From the NCBI GenBank assembly GCA_026214975.1, contig CM047817.1, positions 58,710,246-58,774,245 of the forward strand: a stretch of DNA of 64,000 bases. The letters run 5' to 3'. How positions within the stretch are numbered: the first letter of the stretch is position 1; the number at the start of each line of letters is the position of its first letter. The notes under the pieces are model-generated. The model made no database searches. It was not told where the DNA came from and saw only the letters and a list, made by a program, of their open reading frames with translations. A program made the position numbers and the translations under genes. The DNA comes from Gentiana macrophylla. Taxonomy: Eukaryota; Streptophyta; Magnoliopsida; Gentianales; Gentianaceae. This document shows, piece after piece, positions 44,398 through 56,256 of the stretch.

Positions 44398-45154
44398 GTG
44401 AGTATGGACTCAAATTGGATTATCCAAATGCTGAAGTTATCACTTGTAAGTTTAACTGGTGCTTGTATTGGCCTCTTAACCCACACATCAACGCCTCTCT
44501 CGTATTGGCCATATGCCTTTGCCGTATATGTATACTTTATTAATCATCTCCCCACACCTACTCTCACCAACACCTCATCTTCCAAAGAAAATTTAATCAA
44601 CCACATAACTATGAAAAACTCCGTACTTTTGGCTACTTTGCTACCGATGGTTACGAACTTACACGGCTCACAAAGTGCTTACATTCACCCAGACCATTTG
44701 ATCAAAGAATCTATACTTCCCAACGTGTCAAATTTTTAGAGAACATTTTTCCCTTCATGTCTACTTCTGCAGCTCCCTCCCCGGTCTCATCTTCCTCCCT
44801 TCCTACCCAGACCGAATGGGTACCTGAACCCCCACCCCCATCACCCTCACCCTCTCCTTCCCCACGACCACACCTCACATCCGCCTCCTCAAAACTCCCA
44901 CCCTATGATCCCTTGAGCCAAAAAACAACAACCATAAACCAATCCAAAAGCTCACACTCCTCACCTCCCTCACATTGAACCCGAACACACCAAACTCTCT
45001 AGAGCCCTGGCCTTGAATAACTGGAAACTTGCCATGCAAGCCGAGTATGATGCCCTGGTCCGCAATCACACATGGGACATTGTTCCTCTAGGTCCCTCCT
45101 TAAGGATTGTTGGCTTCAAGTGGGTTTTTTTGCACTAAATATGATGCCGATGGC
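44398..45154 (+). pseudogene. Copia integrase C-terminus and start of RT (small-LTR copia)
   Basis: The plus strand gives T-H-T-S-T-P-L-S-Y-W, Y-F-I-N-H-L-P-T-P-T-L of the integrase C-terminal part, a Ser/Pro-rich linker (44757-44910), then RT: N-N-W-K-L-A-M-Q-A-E-Y-D-A-L, N-H-T-W-D-I-V-P-L, F-K-W-V-F and D-A-D-G. At D-G the CACTA element begins. The reading continues at 63007 after one copy of the TSD (GGC). Frameshifts and stops are frequent. Confidence 0.8.
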
Positions 45155-45190
45155 CATTACAAGAAAATTTGTTTTTTTATAAGGGTAATA
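45155..45190 (+). repeat. Left terminal inverted repeat of the CACTA element
   Basis: CATTACAAGAAAAT, a T-run, then ATAAGGG. Pairs with the right end at about 62970-63003. Confidence 0.85.
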
Positions 45191-46908
45191 ATCACCATTA
45201 AATGATTGATGCATGTCACTAAAGGTTTTTTATAAGGGTAAATCTACCCTAGTCGCCCCTTATAATACCTTCTGCTGGTAAAACTAAATAATAATAGTAA
45301 ATATATCCAGTTATTTAAAAGGTATGACATTCAACAACAGAATTATACCGTCATTAAAAATTATTCATAATTACAGTAAACTTCCTTATTATTATATTAT
45401 TTTCCCCTCATTATTGCCTCAATTTATCTTTACTTTATGTTATGATATTGACGGGAATTACTCTCATTAATAAACATAACCCCTTATCAAATTGGTTTCG
45501 TTATTATTACTAGAATACAATAGTGACTAAATATACCGTCATAAAAACTACTTTTATTGACAACATTGTTCTCCAATTTGACACTTATTATTTGTTGATT
45601 TGAATATAATATTGTTACCTTTTAAGAAGACATTGTTATTCTATATAACCTTAATGAATCACATTAATTTAACCTACATCCAAATTTAAGTACATTATCA
45701 TTATATTATCAAAATATACAAAAAGGACTTTTTTTCAAAAGCAAAACTGCATGTAGATACATAATTACACAATTTACTCATATCACGTCTTTGAGTAACA
45801 TACATCTTTGTTCGTTACTCCAAAATAGAAACCAAAATATGGCTACATATTACCATCCTTGTAGGATATGATGAGTTACCTATCCTACCGCAAACGTCTT
45901 CAAAAATCCCCAAAACCATACAAAATCCTGCATTTAAAATAAGAATAAATAGTTAAGAACACATTATTGCTATCTTAATCAACCAAACTTTCAACAAATA
46001 AATTATCAGGACAAAGAACGCAATTATGGTTCTAATAAACATATGTAACTTATTATATCTGAAAGAGTACATGCACAGTTAATACCCCAGAGATTAATCT
46101 CAGAACCATTATTAACACACATCTATCTATCTATACATATATATGTGCACGTAGAAATAAAATAAAATAGGACCAAACTCACACTTCAAAATAAAAATAT
46201 AAGAATGAGTAATCCAACCATTTTCTTAACATCCAAATCCAATAATAGTAAGCATAAACTGCAACTTCAAGAAAAAAAACTTGACCCTTTACCTTAGAAG
46301 ATTCACAGTCTTTTTGGTGATAAGTCCAGGGAAATATAAGATAGCATGAAACTGGGATAACATTAATATTTATCATCTTGTGCCTGCGTATGACCATCTT
46401 AACGATAATTAAAGTGACTAAAAATAAACATATGCATAAGGAGAACCTAGGAGGGTTTTGACATATGTTAATCATACAAAGTTTAGAAGGCTTATCATAA
46501 AGAGTTACATTCAGCAACTATCATTTTCATACCAGCACTCCAATGTAGTAGAGAAAAATAAGCCTTGCCCTTAGACTCCCAACACGCACAAGTGACATAC
46601 ACATAATAGTTCTGTAATAACAAGAACAACACCAAAGAAAGCTACATGACATAATATAGATGGGGAAACAATTTCGATGCCAAAACTCCTCAGTATTTGA
46701 TAAATTTTATATACAAATCAGCCTTCGGCTGCCAGAATTATTGTTAAAATCCAATTATATGGATGCCAAACAAACAACAAAGAACTTATGCATAAGTTTC
46801 GAATTCCACCTAACAAACGTGAACACAAGCAAAAATTGTTCTTTAAAACAAGCTAAAATGAGCAGATCAAGTCAAAGAAAGAACAATCCATATACCTGAG
46901 TAAGGGAC
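45191..46908. other. CACTA subterminal region, no gene
   Basis: AT-rich. CCCTTAT or its complement recurs near the end (about 45176, 45228, 45258 and 45483), as subterminal transposase-binding repeats do in this superfamily. No coding exon is seen. Confidence 0.5.
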
Positions 46909-49559
46909 CTAAATAATGTCACCGCCACAAACTGGTAGTTCAGCTAAAGTTGGTTTATTTCCATTCTCCATTTGGGTCAACCTGCATTCAATTTCATCAA
47001 AACGTCTCTTAAGGTCATCATTTTCTTCTTCTTTCCCATGTAGCTTAGCCGTAATTCCTTTTATTTCTGTAGCCTGAGGATTGTTAAAAATCTTCTTTTT
47101 CATCCCACCACTAAAACCAAATACATGGCTGTGATTTTATGGACCAAAGCAAGTTTCAAGAACCGCAATAGCTGAGAGTGACGCATCAGCTTAAACAGTC
47201 TTGGAAATCTCATCCTACAAAGGACGGAAACCATTTGTCAAATAAAAATAATTTAATAACGAATGTATACATAAATGTCAAATACTAGTACTTAAATATT
47301 TTTCATGCTCTTTTGATTCAACAAACATTCCATTTTTCTGTCTAGTTGCAAGAAAGATTTGTGCAATAATAGGTGTGGTATTTGTGGCACATTCCTAAGA
47401 GATTTACAAAAATGACAAGTGAAAAATGTATATAATTTAAAAAACAAAATAAATACAAAACATTGAGAATTATTGGATTTATACCATCTCATATATGATT
47501 TGTATATGCGGCTGGCTTCCGGTTCCATGAGGCATCACTTGATTTGCCCGATTATCAGAATTTCGAGAACTTTTTTCCTATGTTATTGATAAACAAACAT
47601 AAAAATATTCAACTTAGAGTACAAATTCACATTTAGAATGTAACTTTTAAGTTTAGTTTTTGTTTTTTACTAGTCTTAACATACCTTAAACTCTTCACAT
47701 AAAAATTTCTTAGTGACAAGCCACTCCCAATCTTTAACATCCATCCCTGGAGAAACATTTTTCAACACAAGTGCTTCAGTTTTGCATGGTTTCACATACT
47801 TAGCATTCAAGGTCGACCTTCATGCAGTCCACAAAGTACCTATATGCTCTAAAGTATGCTCACAATATTGTTCCATATCAAGATTGGAAAAGTTCTCCTA
47901 CAAAAGATCATATAAACCATTAATAAATGTACAAAACCAACATGAAAAGGAATCGTATCTAAATTGGTTGACCTATACAAAGAGGTATAATAATAAATTT
48001 ATATTCCAAAGTACCTAAAGATAGTTATATATTTACTATAACCATCAGCATTTTGTAGACCTTAAAAAGTACTTTTACATCATCGTTAAAGAGTTTTTTT
48101 TTTCAAAATCAGCTTTAAGAAAGCAGAAGACAAAGATGAAATCCTGCTCAATGCTCAATTCCAACATCGAAAATGTTCCACCGACTAATCCTAACATTAA
48201 ATCAGCGACCCACCACTTTTTATTTCTTGCAGAGTGTTACGGACAACAAAAGTGTTGAAAACATTATCTTGAAAGGAAACAAAAAAAACTGGGATTCAGT
48301 AAAATAACAACAACAGAGTATTAAATTATAAATGAGATTATTTAATGTTTCGTTTACATGTGTAGATTGATTTTTTCCACTTTATACATAAAAGAAATAT
48401 TATCATAACAAGAAATAAAAATCAAATATATCTCCTTGAAAAATTGCTAGGAGTTAGAGAAAATGTGTTTCACATACCTTTACCATAACCCACATGTGGT
48501 TCTTGTACTTCTCAGTCATTTGCTTCCATGTAAGCACATGTACAGGGCAAATACTTTTGTCCCGCACAATTTTCCTCAAGTGCCTAGTCCAATATGTGTG
48601 ATTTGGTCCTACTCCATGATTATTGTGAAACTGAATTCCAAGTTATTCTCCACGTTTCAAAGTGGCAAATTTTTTGTTCTTGTTCTTTCCTCTAACATTT
48701 CTCACTTCTGGTGTCGAATCTAAGAAATAAACTGAATATTAGAATATTGAATCAACGTTTCAATCAAAACACAACCGGATATACATAATATTATATATCT
48801 TAAGTATAATACACATACCTTCAACATTTTTTCAGTATTGTGATGAATTGTTTCACTACCGTTATTATTTTCCATGATCACGTCTCTCAATTGTGATTCT
48901 CTTGGGACTGAATCTGCAAATATGTGACAAAAAATGAAGAAGTGATTAAGAATATTAAATAAAAATCATTTTAATGAACTACAAAAAAAAGGCTTACCAA
49001 ATGAGGGATTGTCCTTGGTCAATTTGAAAAGAAATGGTTGCAAAGATTCATCAACATCAAAATAAACTGATGTGTTCTCCACATCTTCATGTTCTTTCAA
49101 CATACCAAGAACATCTTTGTCATTTCTCAACGGCCTACCATCCATGTCTGTAATTTGAAACCAAAGGAATAAATGCCAATGAACCTTTTACACATGGTCA
49201 AGAGAGCCAAATATGAAATTTCTTCTGCTATGTTCCTCTCTTACCATTTAGCTTCACCAAAATGGAGAAAAAGATTGTGAACAGGATTTCCACTTACGGA
49301 AAAAAAAAATACTTGTTACAATATTATTAATGTATAATAAATTTCAAATATACATAAATTTAGAACTTTACTAGTTGTTCCATGATTGCAAAAGTCATTA
49401 ATCCTTTCCTCTACTATTGCTATACTTTTACTTCCATATGCAACGCTTGAGGTCTTTTTTCCATACCCACGGTCCTTTGCCAGCTGACCGGGTGCTATGA
49501 AAGAAACAGGCTTTTGGGTGATGCTATTTTTATTTTTTGCGATCATAGAGTTCATCTGT
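46909..49559 (-). CDS. TNPA-like plant transposase (Ptta/En/Spm, Transposase_24 type), eight exons
   Basis: Proposed exons on the minus strand, each with AG and GT borders: 49559-49372, 49147-48998, 48913-48819, 48719-48478, 47897-47685, 47577-47485, 47394-47292, 47214-46909. Motifs typical of the family: R-G-K-N-K near the start of exon 4, then W-x-R-H-L-R-K-I-V-R-D and W-K-Q-M; N-R-A-N-Q and H-G-T-G-S-Q in exon 6; and a terminal coiled coil (K-L-H-G-K-E-E-E-N-D-D). Exons 4 and 5 each hold one in-frame stop and exon 8 two, so it is probably inactive. TNPA-type proteins bind the element ends; they lack the catalytic domain. Start ATG is the first in exon 1; earlier exons are possible because an AG precedes it. 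Confidence 0.7.
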
Positions 49560-50235
49560 TGACACAAGATTTTAAGACAGTTAGAGGGTATTATAACAAC
49601 AAATTGGAGTGATCATACAAAAAAACAAAAAAATTGTATTCTGAATTAGACTAAAGAGCTCAACCTTAACATATCCAGACTGATTCACCCATTAAAAATG
49701 CAATATTAACCTGGCTAAAGAACAAGGGAGCACACCACAGCAAGCAGGAAAGCCATGTTCCCTCACATATATACCAAGTAAAATATTTTTTTCAAGAGTT
49801 TAATATATTGATCTCATTAGGCTGGACTTAACTAAAATCAATAAGGATGTGATTAGAGTCATGTCCTTAGACATCAAAGAGATAATGTGCTAATAGAGTT
49901 TCCGATCAGCGGTGCACAGTACATATACATAGCAAAACTATATTCACTTCGTCAGTGTAGATTGAGGTTTTACTAAGGAATTTCATAGGAAGCACGACTT
50001 ACGTGGTATGATATATGACAATAATAAGGTGTCTAGAGCATTAAGAGAAATGCTGGAGCATTGAAGCAGCCAGCATGTACAGGACCTAGGAGGAAATTGT
50101 TACGTCCATTTGGCCTAGATAGTCTTATCATACATAGTAGTATGCTATATAAATTTGCATACGGCTTTTTGCGACCTTTTTGGTCGTCCGCCTTTAGCGG
50201 CGTTTTGGTCGTCGCCGTAGGTATACATTGTTAGG
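49560..50235. other. No gene seen
   Basis: Upstream of the TNPA-like gene. Contains a G+C-richer patch around 50160-50220 with GGTCGTC repeats. Could hold a 5' exon or promoter of the minus-strand gene, which I cannot place. Confidence 0.4.
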
Positions 50236-50365
50236 AAACGACGTCGTTTAGGTTACTGAATCCTCTTCATTGTCATACGGTCAGTGCGCTTATGTCATTG
50301 TTCCATTACCGCTCTCGTTCCTAGGCTGCTCCACCACCGCCTGGCGATCCTCTCGCTATAAATAT
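50236..50365 (+). promoter_or_regulatory. Captured promoter-like region inside the CACTA element
   Basis: AAACGACGTCGTTT (50236-50249) is a perfect 14-bp palindrome with a GACGTC core, a common plant bZIP-type site. CTATAAATAT at 50356-50365 follows about 107 bp later. Downstream is CT-rich sequence resembling a plant 5' UTR with introns. Confidence 0.5.
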
Positions 50366-51490
50366 GTTTCGCCATAAATCAAGAACCATTTCTTCGATTA
50401 CCTTTCTTCGCCTCGAGTGAGTTATTCATATGGTTCTTGCTGATTTCTCATTTTTCCATTATCTCTTTGTAACTGTGTTGTTTGTTGTGGTTTTGCGCAG
50501 CTTTCTGGGTTTCCCGGCAAGTCGATCTCCTTCTCCGGTAGGTTTTTTGCTCTATTTTCTTCTCCTATGCCTTTTTGCTTCGTCTTCTTCTGTTTCGGGT
50601 TACGAATTCCTGCCTTTTTTGGGTTTGCATATGTCCTCTTGGGTACTTCTCTGAGAATTATATTTGCCGGAAATTGATTGCCGGAAATCGTCCCATCTGG
50701 TTAGTGACTCTGCTGTCTGCGTATTTCCTCAGCCCAAAATCACTTCCTTCGGTTTTAATTTGTTCATTTCCCTGTTTTACTCTTCATTTTTCCTTGCTAT
50801 TTCGGTTACTTGTATTTGGCCTTTGCTTTTCATGGTCCCTTGGTTTTGGTTGCCTTTGTTTGTTTTCTTTTCCTTATATTTGCCATCATCATTAATTTTT
50901 CTGGTTTTCTTTCTTTTACGGGTCAACGATTTTGTTAGAAATTGGACTCGCTATTTTGTTTATGTTTTCTTGGGGTTTTGTTCTGATGTGGATAGTGCAT
51001 GTTGTTTGTTGTTGTTGTTGATTTGTTATTCTTTTTTATAGGGGCTGCATGTTTATCATTTTGTTGTTAATTGTCTTGATTTTGTAGATTTTTGGGTGAA
51101 CGTTCTTGTTAAAATTGGACCCAGAAAGTGAAATTGCTTAAAGAGTGCATAACATCTGATTTGTATGCTTAGTTGTTGTCTAATGATATGTTAACTGGTG
51201 ATATGCAAAATGACACATCTCTGGATTAGTTCATTGGCTAGACTGAGATTTCAGATGAATCACTAAGCTAAAGAAAGTAGGAAAAATAAATTCTTGCTAA
51301 GGTGGAGATCTGGTAACAGAATTCGAAGTTGAGCATGTCTGACTTCCTGAGTTATCATTTTCTGTTTTTTTTTGGGTACCTTTCTGGTCTCATTTTTCAG
51401 CATTTGTTGATTTTTCCTAGGCTGCATGGTTCCCTTGTGATCTATATTAGAGTACTTGAAATCGATACAATGGAATTATTGGATTACGGG

Positions 51491-51830
51491 CAGTAGTTGA
51501 GTTTCGAGAACCCAACATAAGGATTTTCTTGGTTTGGTTATTGTTGCTGATGAATGCTTGTGTGAACATTCCCTCTACTGTTGTCAATTTTATCATAGAA
51601 TTTTTCTGAACAACCTATCATAGAATTTTTCTGGACAACCCCTTTGAAAAGAAGTTTTAGCTGTACTTGATGATGTTTTGCTTTCCAATGGGTTGGAACA
51701 TGATATAGGCTCGTTTCATGTTCTTCTGACTTTCTTGATTTTCGGGTGAATGTTTTTGTTAAAAATTGGAGCTCGTATTTTGTTTCTGTTTTTCCCGGGT
51801 TTTTGTTTCAGTTTTTGTCTTCTTGCTCCA
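51491..51830 (+). repeat. Direct duplication, copy 1 (copy 2 at 53399-53730)
   Basis: CAGTAGTTGAGTTTCGAGAA at 51491 and at 53399 start two collinear segments of about 330 bp, by eye over 90% identical. Each contains a small tandem unit ATCATAGAATTTTTC repeated about 26 bp apart. Confidence 0.85.
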
Positions 51831-53398
51831 TATCACCCTCTTTTTGTTTGTGTGTATTGATGGACCTGTTGCCTGACAAAATGGACAACATGTGTAGTCG
51901 TACACCGTGAGGTCTTAAATTGGACATAAAAAGTGTTGTTAATTTGTAATTTGTTTGTGATATCACAGGTTCCGCAGGCTCGTTGGTCACGTGCATACAA
52001 GATTAAGGATTGGCTTGTCTGTGTTTTGAGGTAATTCTTATGTGCACAACACTACTCTCATTTTAGTTATTAAACTTTTGAGGTGTTTCATGTATTGCAT
52101 TTCCGCCATTTCGTTTCTTACATATTTTAGGTGGTCATTTTCATTTGACCGTTTATGTGTTCCCCCCCCACAAACTGGTTGGTCCCGCTTTTGGTTATGT
52201 TTTGCATTTGAGAAGTTGTGACAGTGGTCTGAAGTTGTTTTTTTCCTCCTCAGATCTGCTTCTCAAGCATGTCTATTGTCTAAGTCAGAACCTTCAACCA
52301 GTGTCTCTGATTTTACCTCCGTGATGATATTCCTTCGACTCTCCTATCTCCTTACTTTTGAACATACATCTCTAAAGTTGAGTAATGTTTTGTAGGCATT
52401 ATGCTATCTCTTACATCATCAAGGTCCTTACTTAGTCCAACAAAAAACTTGAATATCCGTTTTTGTTCAGTTGCTTTACTTCATCCCCTTGTTTGAGATC
52501 ATGAAGATGAACTCAATTCTGAAGGACTTGATCTGCTTCTCCCTTGTTTGCTTTACCATAAGCATTAACTAAAAGTTATACTTTTGTGTCTCATATGAAT
52601 CTTTTGAAGGTAAATATGAGTTAACGGGAACATATATGCATCTGCAACTGTGTACTTCCAATGTAGTGCTGGAAAGTATAGATGTAAAATTCAATCTTCT
52701 TTCAAGCAACCAAAACTTTCAGATAAGATGGTAATTTATCACGATACGCATCAGAGCAAGAGATGTAGGATTTGAATCTCAAAGCTGCTGAAAAAACTGA
52801 AAACATGCAACATGTATATCAGTATATATGTATGTACACACGTTGTGTATGTCTTCCTCATGCCACATTGCATCTGAATTCTATTGTGTCCATCTTGGTC
52901 TTGCAACATAAATTAGTAAGAGATCTTAAATAAGACCCAATATCCTCTGTAAGCTAAAAGTAATCGACATTTTTGTCTATCTATCATGGCAATTTGGGTT
53001 TAAGGAATCCAATCAATTTCTAATCTAGATTTCCCGTCCTACCCTGAAATCCACTCCTTTAAGAAGGGGAGGCGAGAAGGAAAGTAACATGGGCAAAGGC
53101 TAGGCCATAGATATAATTTAGAACTTCAGGAAAAAAAAATATATCAATTAATAGATTTCCCCCCGATGCCAAATCAAAAAGCCACAAATGTTTTCAATAC
53201 TGCAGATAACCACAAATATTGTTAGCACTGGAGATGACAATGAACCACATTCCAATACCTTTATGACCGGACACAAGGTATGTTTCAGTTCATGAAAGTC
53301 GTATCAACGGTTATAGATCGAAGAAGGGTTAAACCAACCAAACCTTTGTCAGCACTAAAACGTTTTAGTTGCATTTAAACCAAAAAAAATCCACTACA

Positions 53399-53730
53399 CA
53401 GTAGTTGAGTTTCGAGAACCCGACATAAAGATTTTATTGCTTTGGTTATTGCTGCTGATGAATGCTTGTGTGAGCCTTTCCTCTACTGTTGTCAATTTTA
53501 CCATAGAATTTTTCTGAACAACCTATCATAGAATTTTTCGGAACAACCCTTTTGAAAAGAAGTTTTAGCTGTACCTGATGATGTTTTGCTTTCGAATGGA
53601 TTGGAACATGATATAGGCTCGTTTCATGTTCTTCTGACTTTCTTGCTTTTATGGTGAATGTTTTTGTTAAAAATTGGAGCTCGTATTTTATTTCTGTTTT
53701 CCCCTGGTTTTTTGTTTCTGCTTTTTCTGG
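53399..53730 (+). repeat. Direct duplication, copy 2
   Basis: Pair of 51491-51830, ending with TTTTTGTTTCTG. The repeats are 1.9 kb apart in the same orientation. Confidence 0.85.
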
Positions 53731-54730
53731 ACGCGGCTTTATGTGAGTAGGTCTTAGAAATAGAAGACAACCCCTACTCTCCTATTTCGACACGCTGCGA
53801 GATAAGAAGATCTCTGTTGATGATCTTGATATAGTTTTGGTTCGGTGACTTGCCCTTGTTGCTCCTACTTCCTCCGGGTTGGATAATGGTGTTGGTTTTT
53901 CTGCTAGGATTGTAGGTTCTGTCTAAGGTTCAATAAGTGTGCTTGTTCTTTGTTTTTGATGCTATTCCTGCTGCTGTCTTGAATGTGGCTGTTTCTGTGC
54001 AAATGTCTGAGTCTTTAGTTGCAACTGCACCTGTTCTTGATCCTTCTGATGTTGGGCAATGCTGCTTTTGCTAAAAACCTGATGCTTTTTTAGGTTCTTG
54101 AAATCCTGCTGCTGTTGATAGGGCTTTTGGCAATGCTACTGTTGTCTTATTACTTGTAGCCAAACATGTAGCTGCTCCTTCTGGATCTGGTGCTTCTGTT
54201 TTGGCTACTGATAATGCTGTTGGTTAGGCTTCCACTGTATATATTTGTTAATAGGAGTAGTTGGTGCATCTTTGCTGCCTCTTCATTTCACACAAAACAC
54301 AAAACACAAAACACAACCAAAACGAGGGCAAAAACGTGCAACGCACGTCACCGCCTCTAGAATGTCTATAAATCCACAATAATGAGATAGACCAACCACA
54401 CCACCTAGCAAATGTATTCACTAAAAAGCTCAATATTATACGACTTCGGTGTCATACTATAACATACAATTTATAATGTTGGCATGACAAAGCCAATTAA
54501 CCCCTGAAACAACATACACAACACTCCACAGTGTATGAGGTCAAACCCTTTTGTACATAACATTTACCCGAATTTGTTGCCATTTAACACAAGTAGACAT
54601 GTGAACACACCATACGAAGGGCACCGAAGACAAAAGGATCAAAGCCTACAGAATGATTATGAGAATCAGTCCAGACACAAAACTTTAATAAACTAACAGT
54701 TTAACATTTTCCTCGATTAAACTCATAGTT

Positions 54731-55371
54731 TGATAGCAATCGGATTGTAGGATCTAGATCAAAGCTTCCTGGATGTATAAAATGTGGACTATTTGGAAAT
54801 AAAACGAAAGTAGCAACAATAATCAATCTCTGATTATTGTCTCGTGATAATTCTATCTCAGGAAAACCACCCAACTATTCTATCTCAGAATAATTGAAAG
54901 AAACTTCAATCTCTGAAAAGTTTCTTGATTATAAACTAGGGTTTAATCTCCAAAATAATATGCATAATACGCTCATGTCTGACAACTATAAATAGCAAAA
55001 AGAAACCTAATTCCTAAGGAAGTAAGGCGCCACTTTATCAGCCTTGGGCCTGAGTATTAACTTCCAAATTAAATAAAAAAGCCTAATTAAAAATAGCATA
55101 ATTAAAAGTCCATAAAATATTCAGGAAATATGATGCATAAAATGCCCCATACTTGGGCCTTTTTACACATTAAGCCCAATCAGCAATGAATAGGCTTAGA
55201 GTAGTTGGATCATCAATCCTCGAGGCCTCATTCTCCTTTCCAATATCTTGGACCAGCTTTGCATAAGCTTCTCGAGCCTTCTTCTCTTGAAAACGTGTAA
55301 TAGGTCCATCTCGAACAATAATAGGATCCTTGGGATTGTGAATACGTGGCTGATCATCTTGGAGTGCATCA
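54731..55371 (-). repeat. 3' LTR of the CRM-like element
   Basis: The integrase frame runs into this LTR from 55372 to a stop at 55170. GGCGCC and GCCCA-type phrases lie at 55020-55180. Confidence 0.9.
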
Positions 55372-56256
55372 TTCCCTCCCGGTTCGGAAGGATCTGACCA
55401 CAGATCATAATGAGGATCATCAAACGGTGACAAGTCCTTAAAGCTAATAGTTGAAGACATAGACCAGTCTGGTGGCAAATCTATGACATAGGCGTTGTCA
55501 TTCACCTTTCGTAGCACTTGAAATGGTCCATCACCTCTGTAATTCAGCTTGCTCTAGCGTTGATGTGGAAAACGCTCCTTGCATAGGTACAGCCACACCC
55601 AATCTACCGGCTTGAAGATCATCTATTTGCGCCCTTTATTTGCCTGCTTGAGATACCTCGCCGTAGCTTTTTCAACCTCCAAACGAGCTTTAGAATGCAA
55701 TTCATGAACAAGTGCAGCTTTGTCTTCCGCATCTAAGCTCACGTGTGTACCTGTAGGAAGAGGAACAAACTCGAAAGGAGCAGAGGGTAAAAAACCATAA
55801 ACAACTTCAAACGGTGCGGCCTTAGTAGCTGAGTGAGGAGCACGATTTTAAGCAAATTCAACAAATGGAAGACACGTTTCCCACGTCCTAAGGTTCTTAC
55901 CCACCACAGTTCTAAGTAACTGACCCAAAGTACGGTTGGTAACCTCTGTTTGACCATCAGTTTGTGGGTGAAAAGAAGTGGAATATAACAAGGAAGTACC
56001 TAGTTTCTTCCATAACACTCTCCAAAAGTGGCTAATAAATTTGCTATCTCGGCCACTAACTATGGATCTAGGCACACCATGCAAACGTACTATTTCCTTA
56101 AAGAACAAGTCAGCAATAGCAGAAGTATCATTAGTCTTATTACATGCAATGAAATGTGCCATCTTAGACAGTCTATCAACAACCACAAAAATCAAATCAT
56201 GACCATTCTTAGTTCGTGGCAAACCTAAGACAAAGTCCATGGAAAGATCAGTCCAA
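55170..56256 (-). pseudogene. CRM-like integrase core and C-terminal tail
   Basis: The core has [10 protein letters not shown] (first Asp), S-G-R-D-S-K-F (second Asp) and T-D-G-Q-T-E-V (Glu), so D-D-E is complete. A stop at about 55848 is followed by N-R-A-P-H-S and P-F-E-V-V-Y-G. Further stops near 55623 and 55552 precede G-P-F-Q-V-L-R-K-V-N-D-N-A-Y. The last 115 codons are open and cross the PPT into the LTR: S-E-P-G-G-N-D, then G-P-I-T-R-F-Q-E-K-K-A-R-E-A. In CRM elements such a tail (CR motif) is tied to centromere targeting. One frameshift near 56255 separates it from the zinc-binding part. Confidence 0.85.
55372..55384 (-). other. Polypurine tract of the CRM-like element
   Basis: Minus strand ACCGGGAGGGAA precedes the 3' LTR, inside the coding frame. 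Confidence 0.7.

Larger units (their letters stand above)
50366..54730 (+). other. Gene-like captured sequence with intron-like signals, no intact ORF
   Basis: ATG at 50430 opens a 74-codon hydrophobic reading that is interrupted by TTGCGCAG (an acceptor-like site near 50500). A short exon-like stretch at 51970-52030 is bordered by CACAG and GTAATT. T-rich sequence between resembles plant introns. A degenerate Ala/Val/Ser-rich coding-like region lies at about 53740-54240, with stops. I recognise no host gene. A 330-bp duplication is listed separately. Confidence 0.45.

Noticed and set aside
50430..51041. Hydrophobic plus-strand ORFs as a membrane protein gene
   Set aside because: The T-rich sequence reads as Phe/Leu/Val in any frame and is split by intron-like borders; better seen as 5' UTR and intron.
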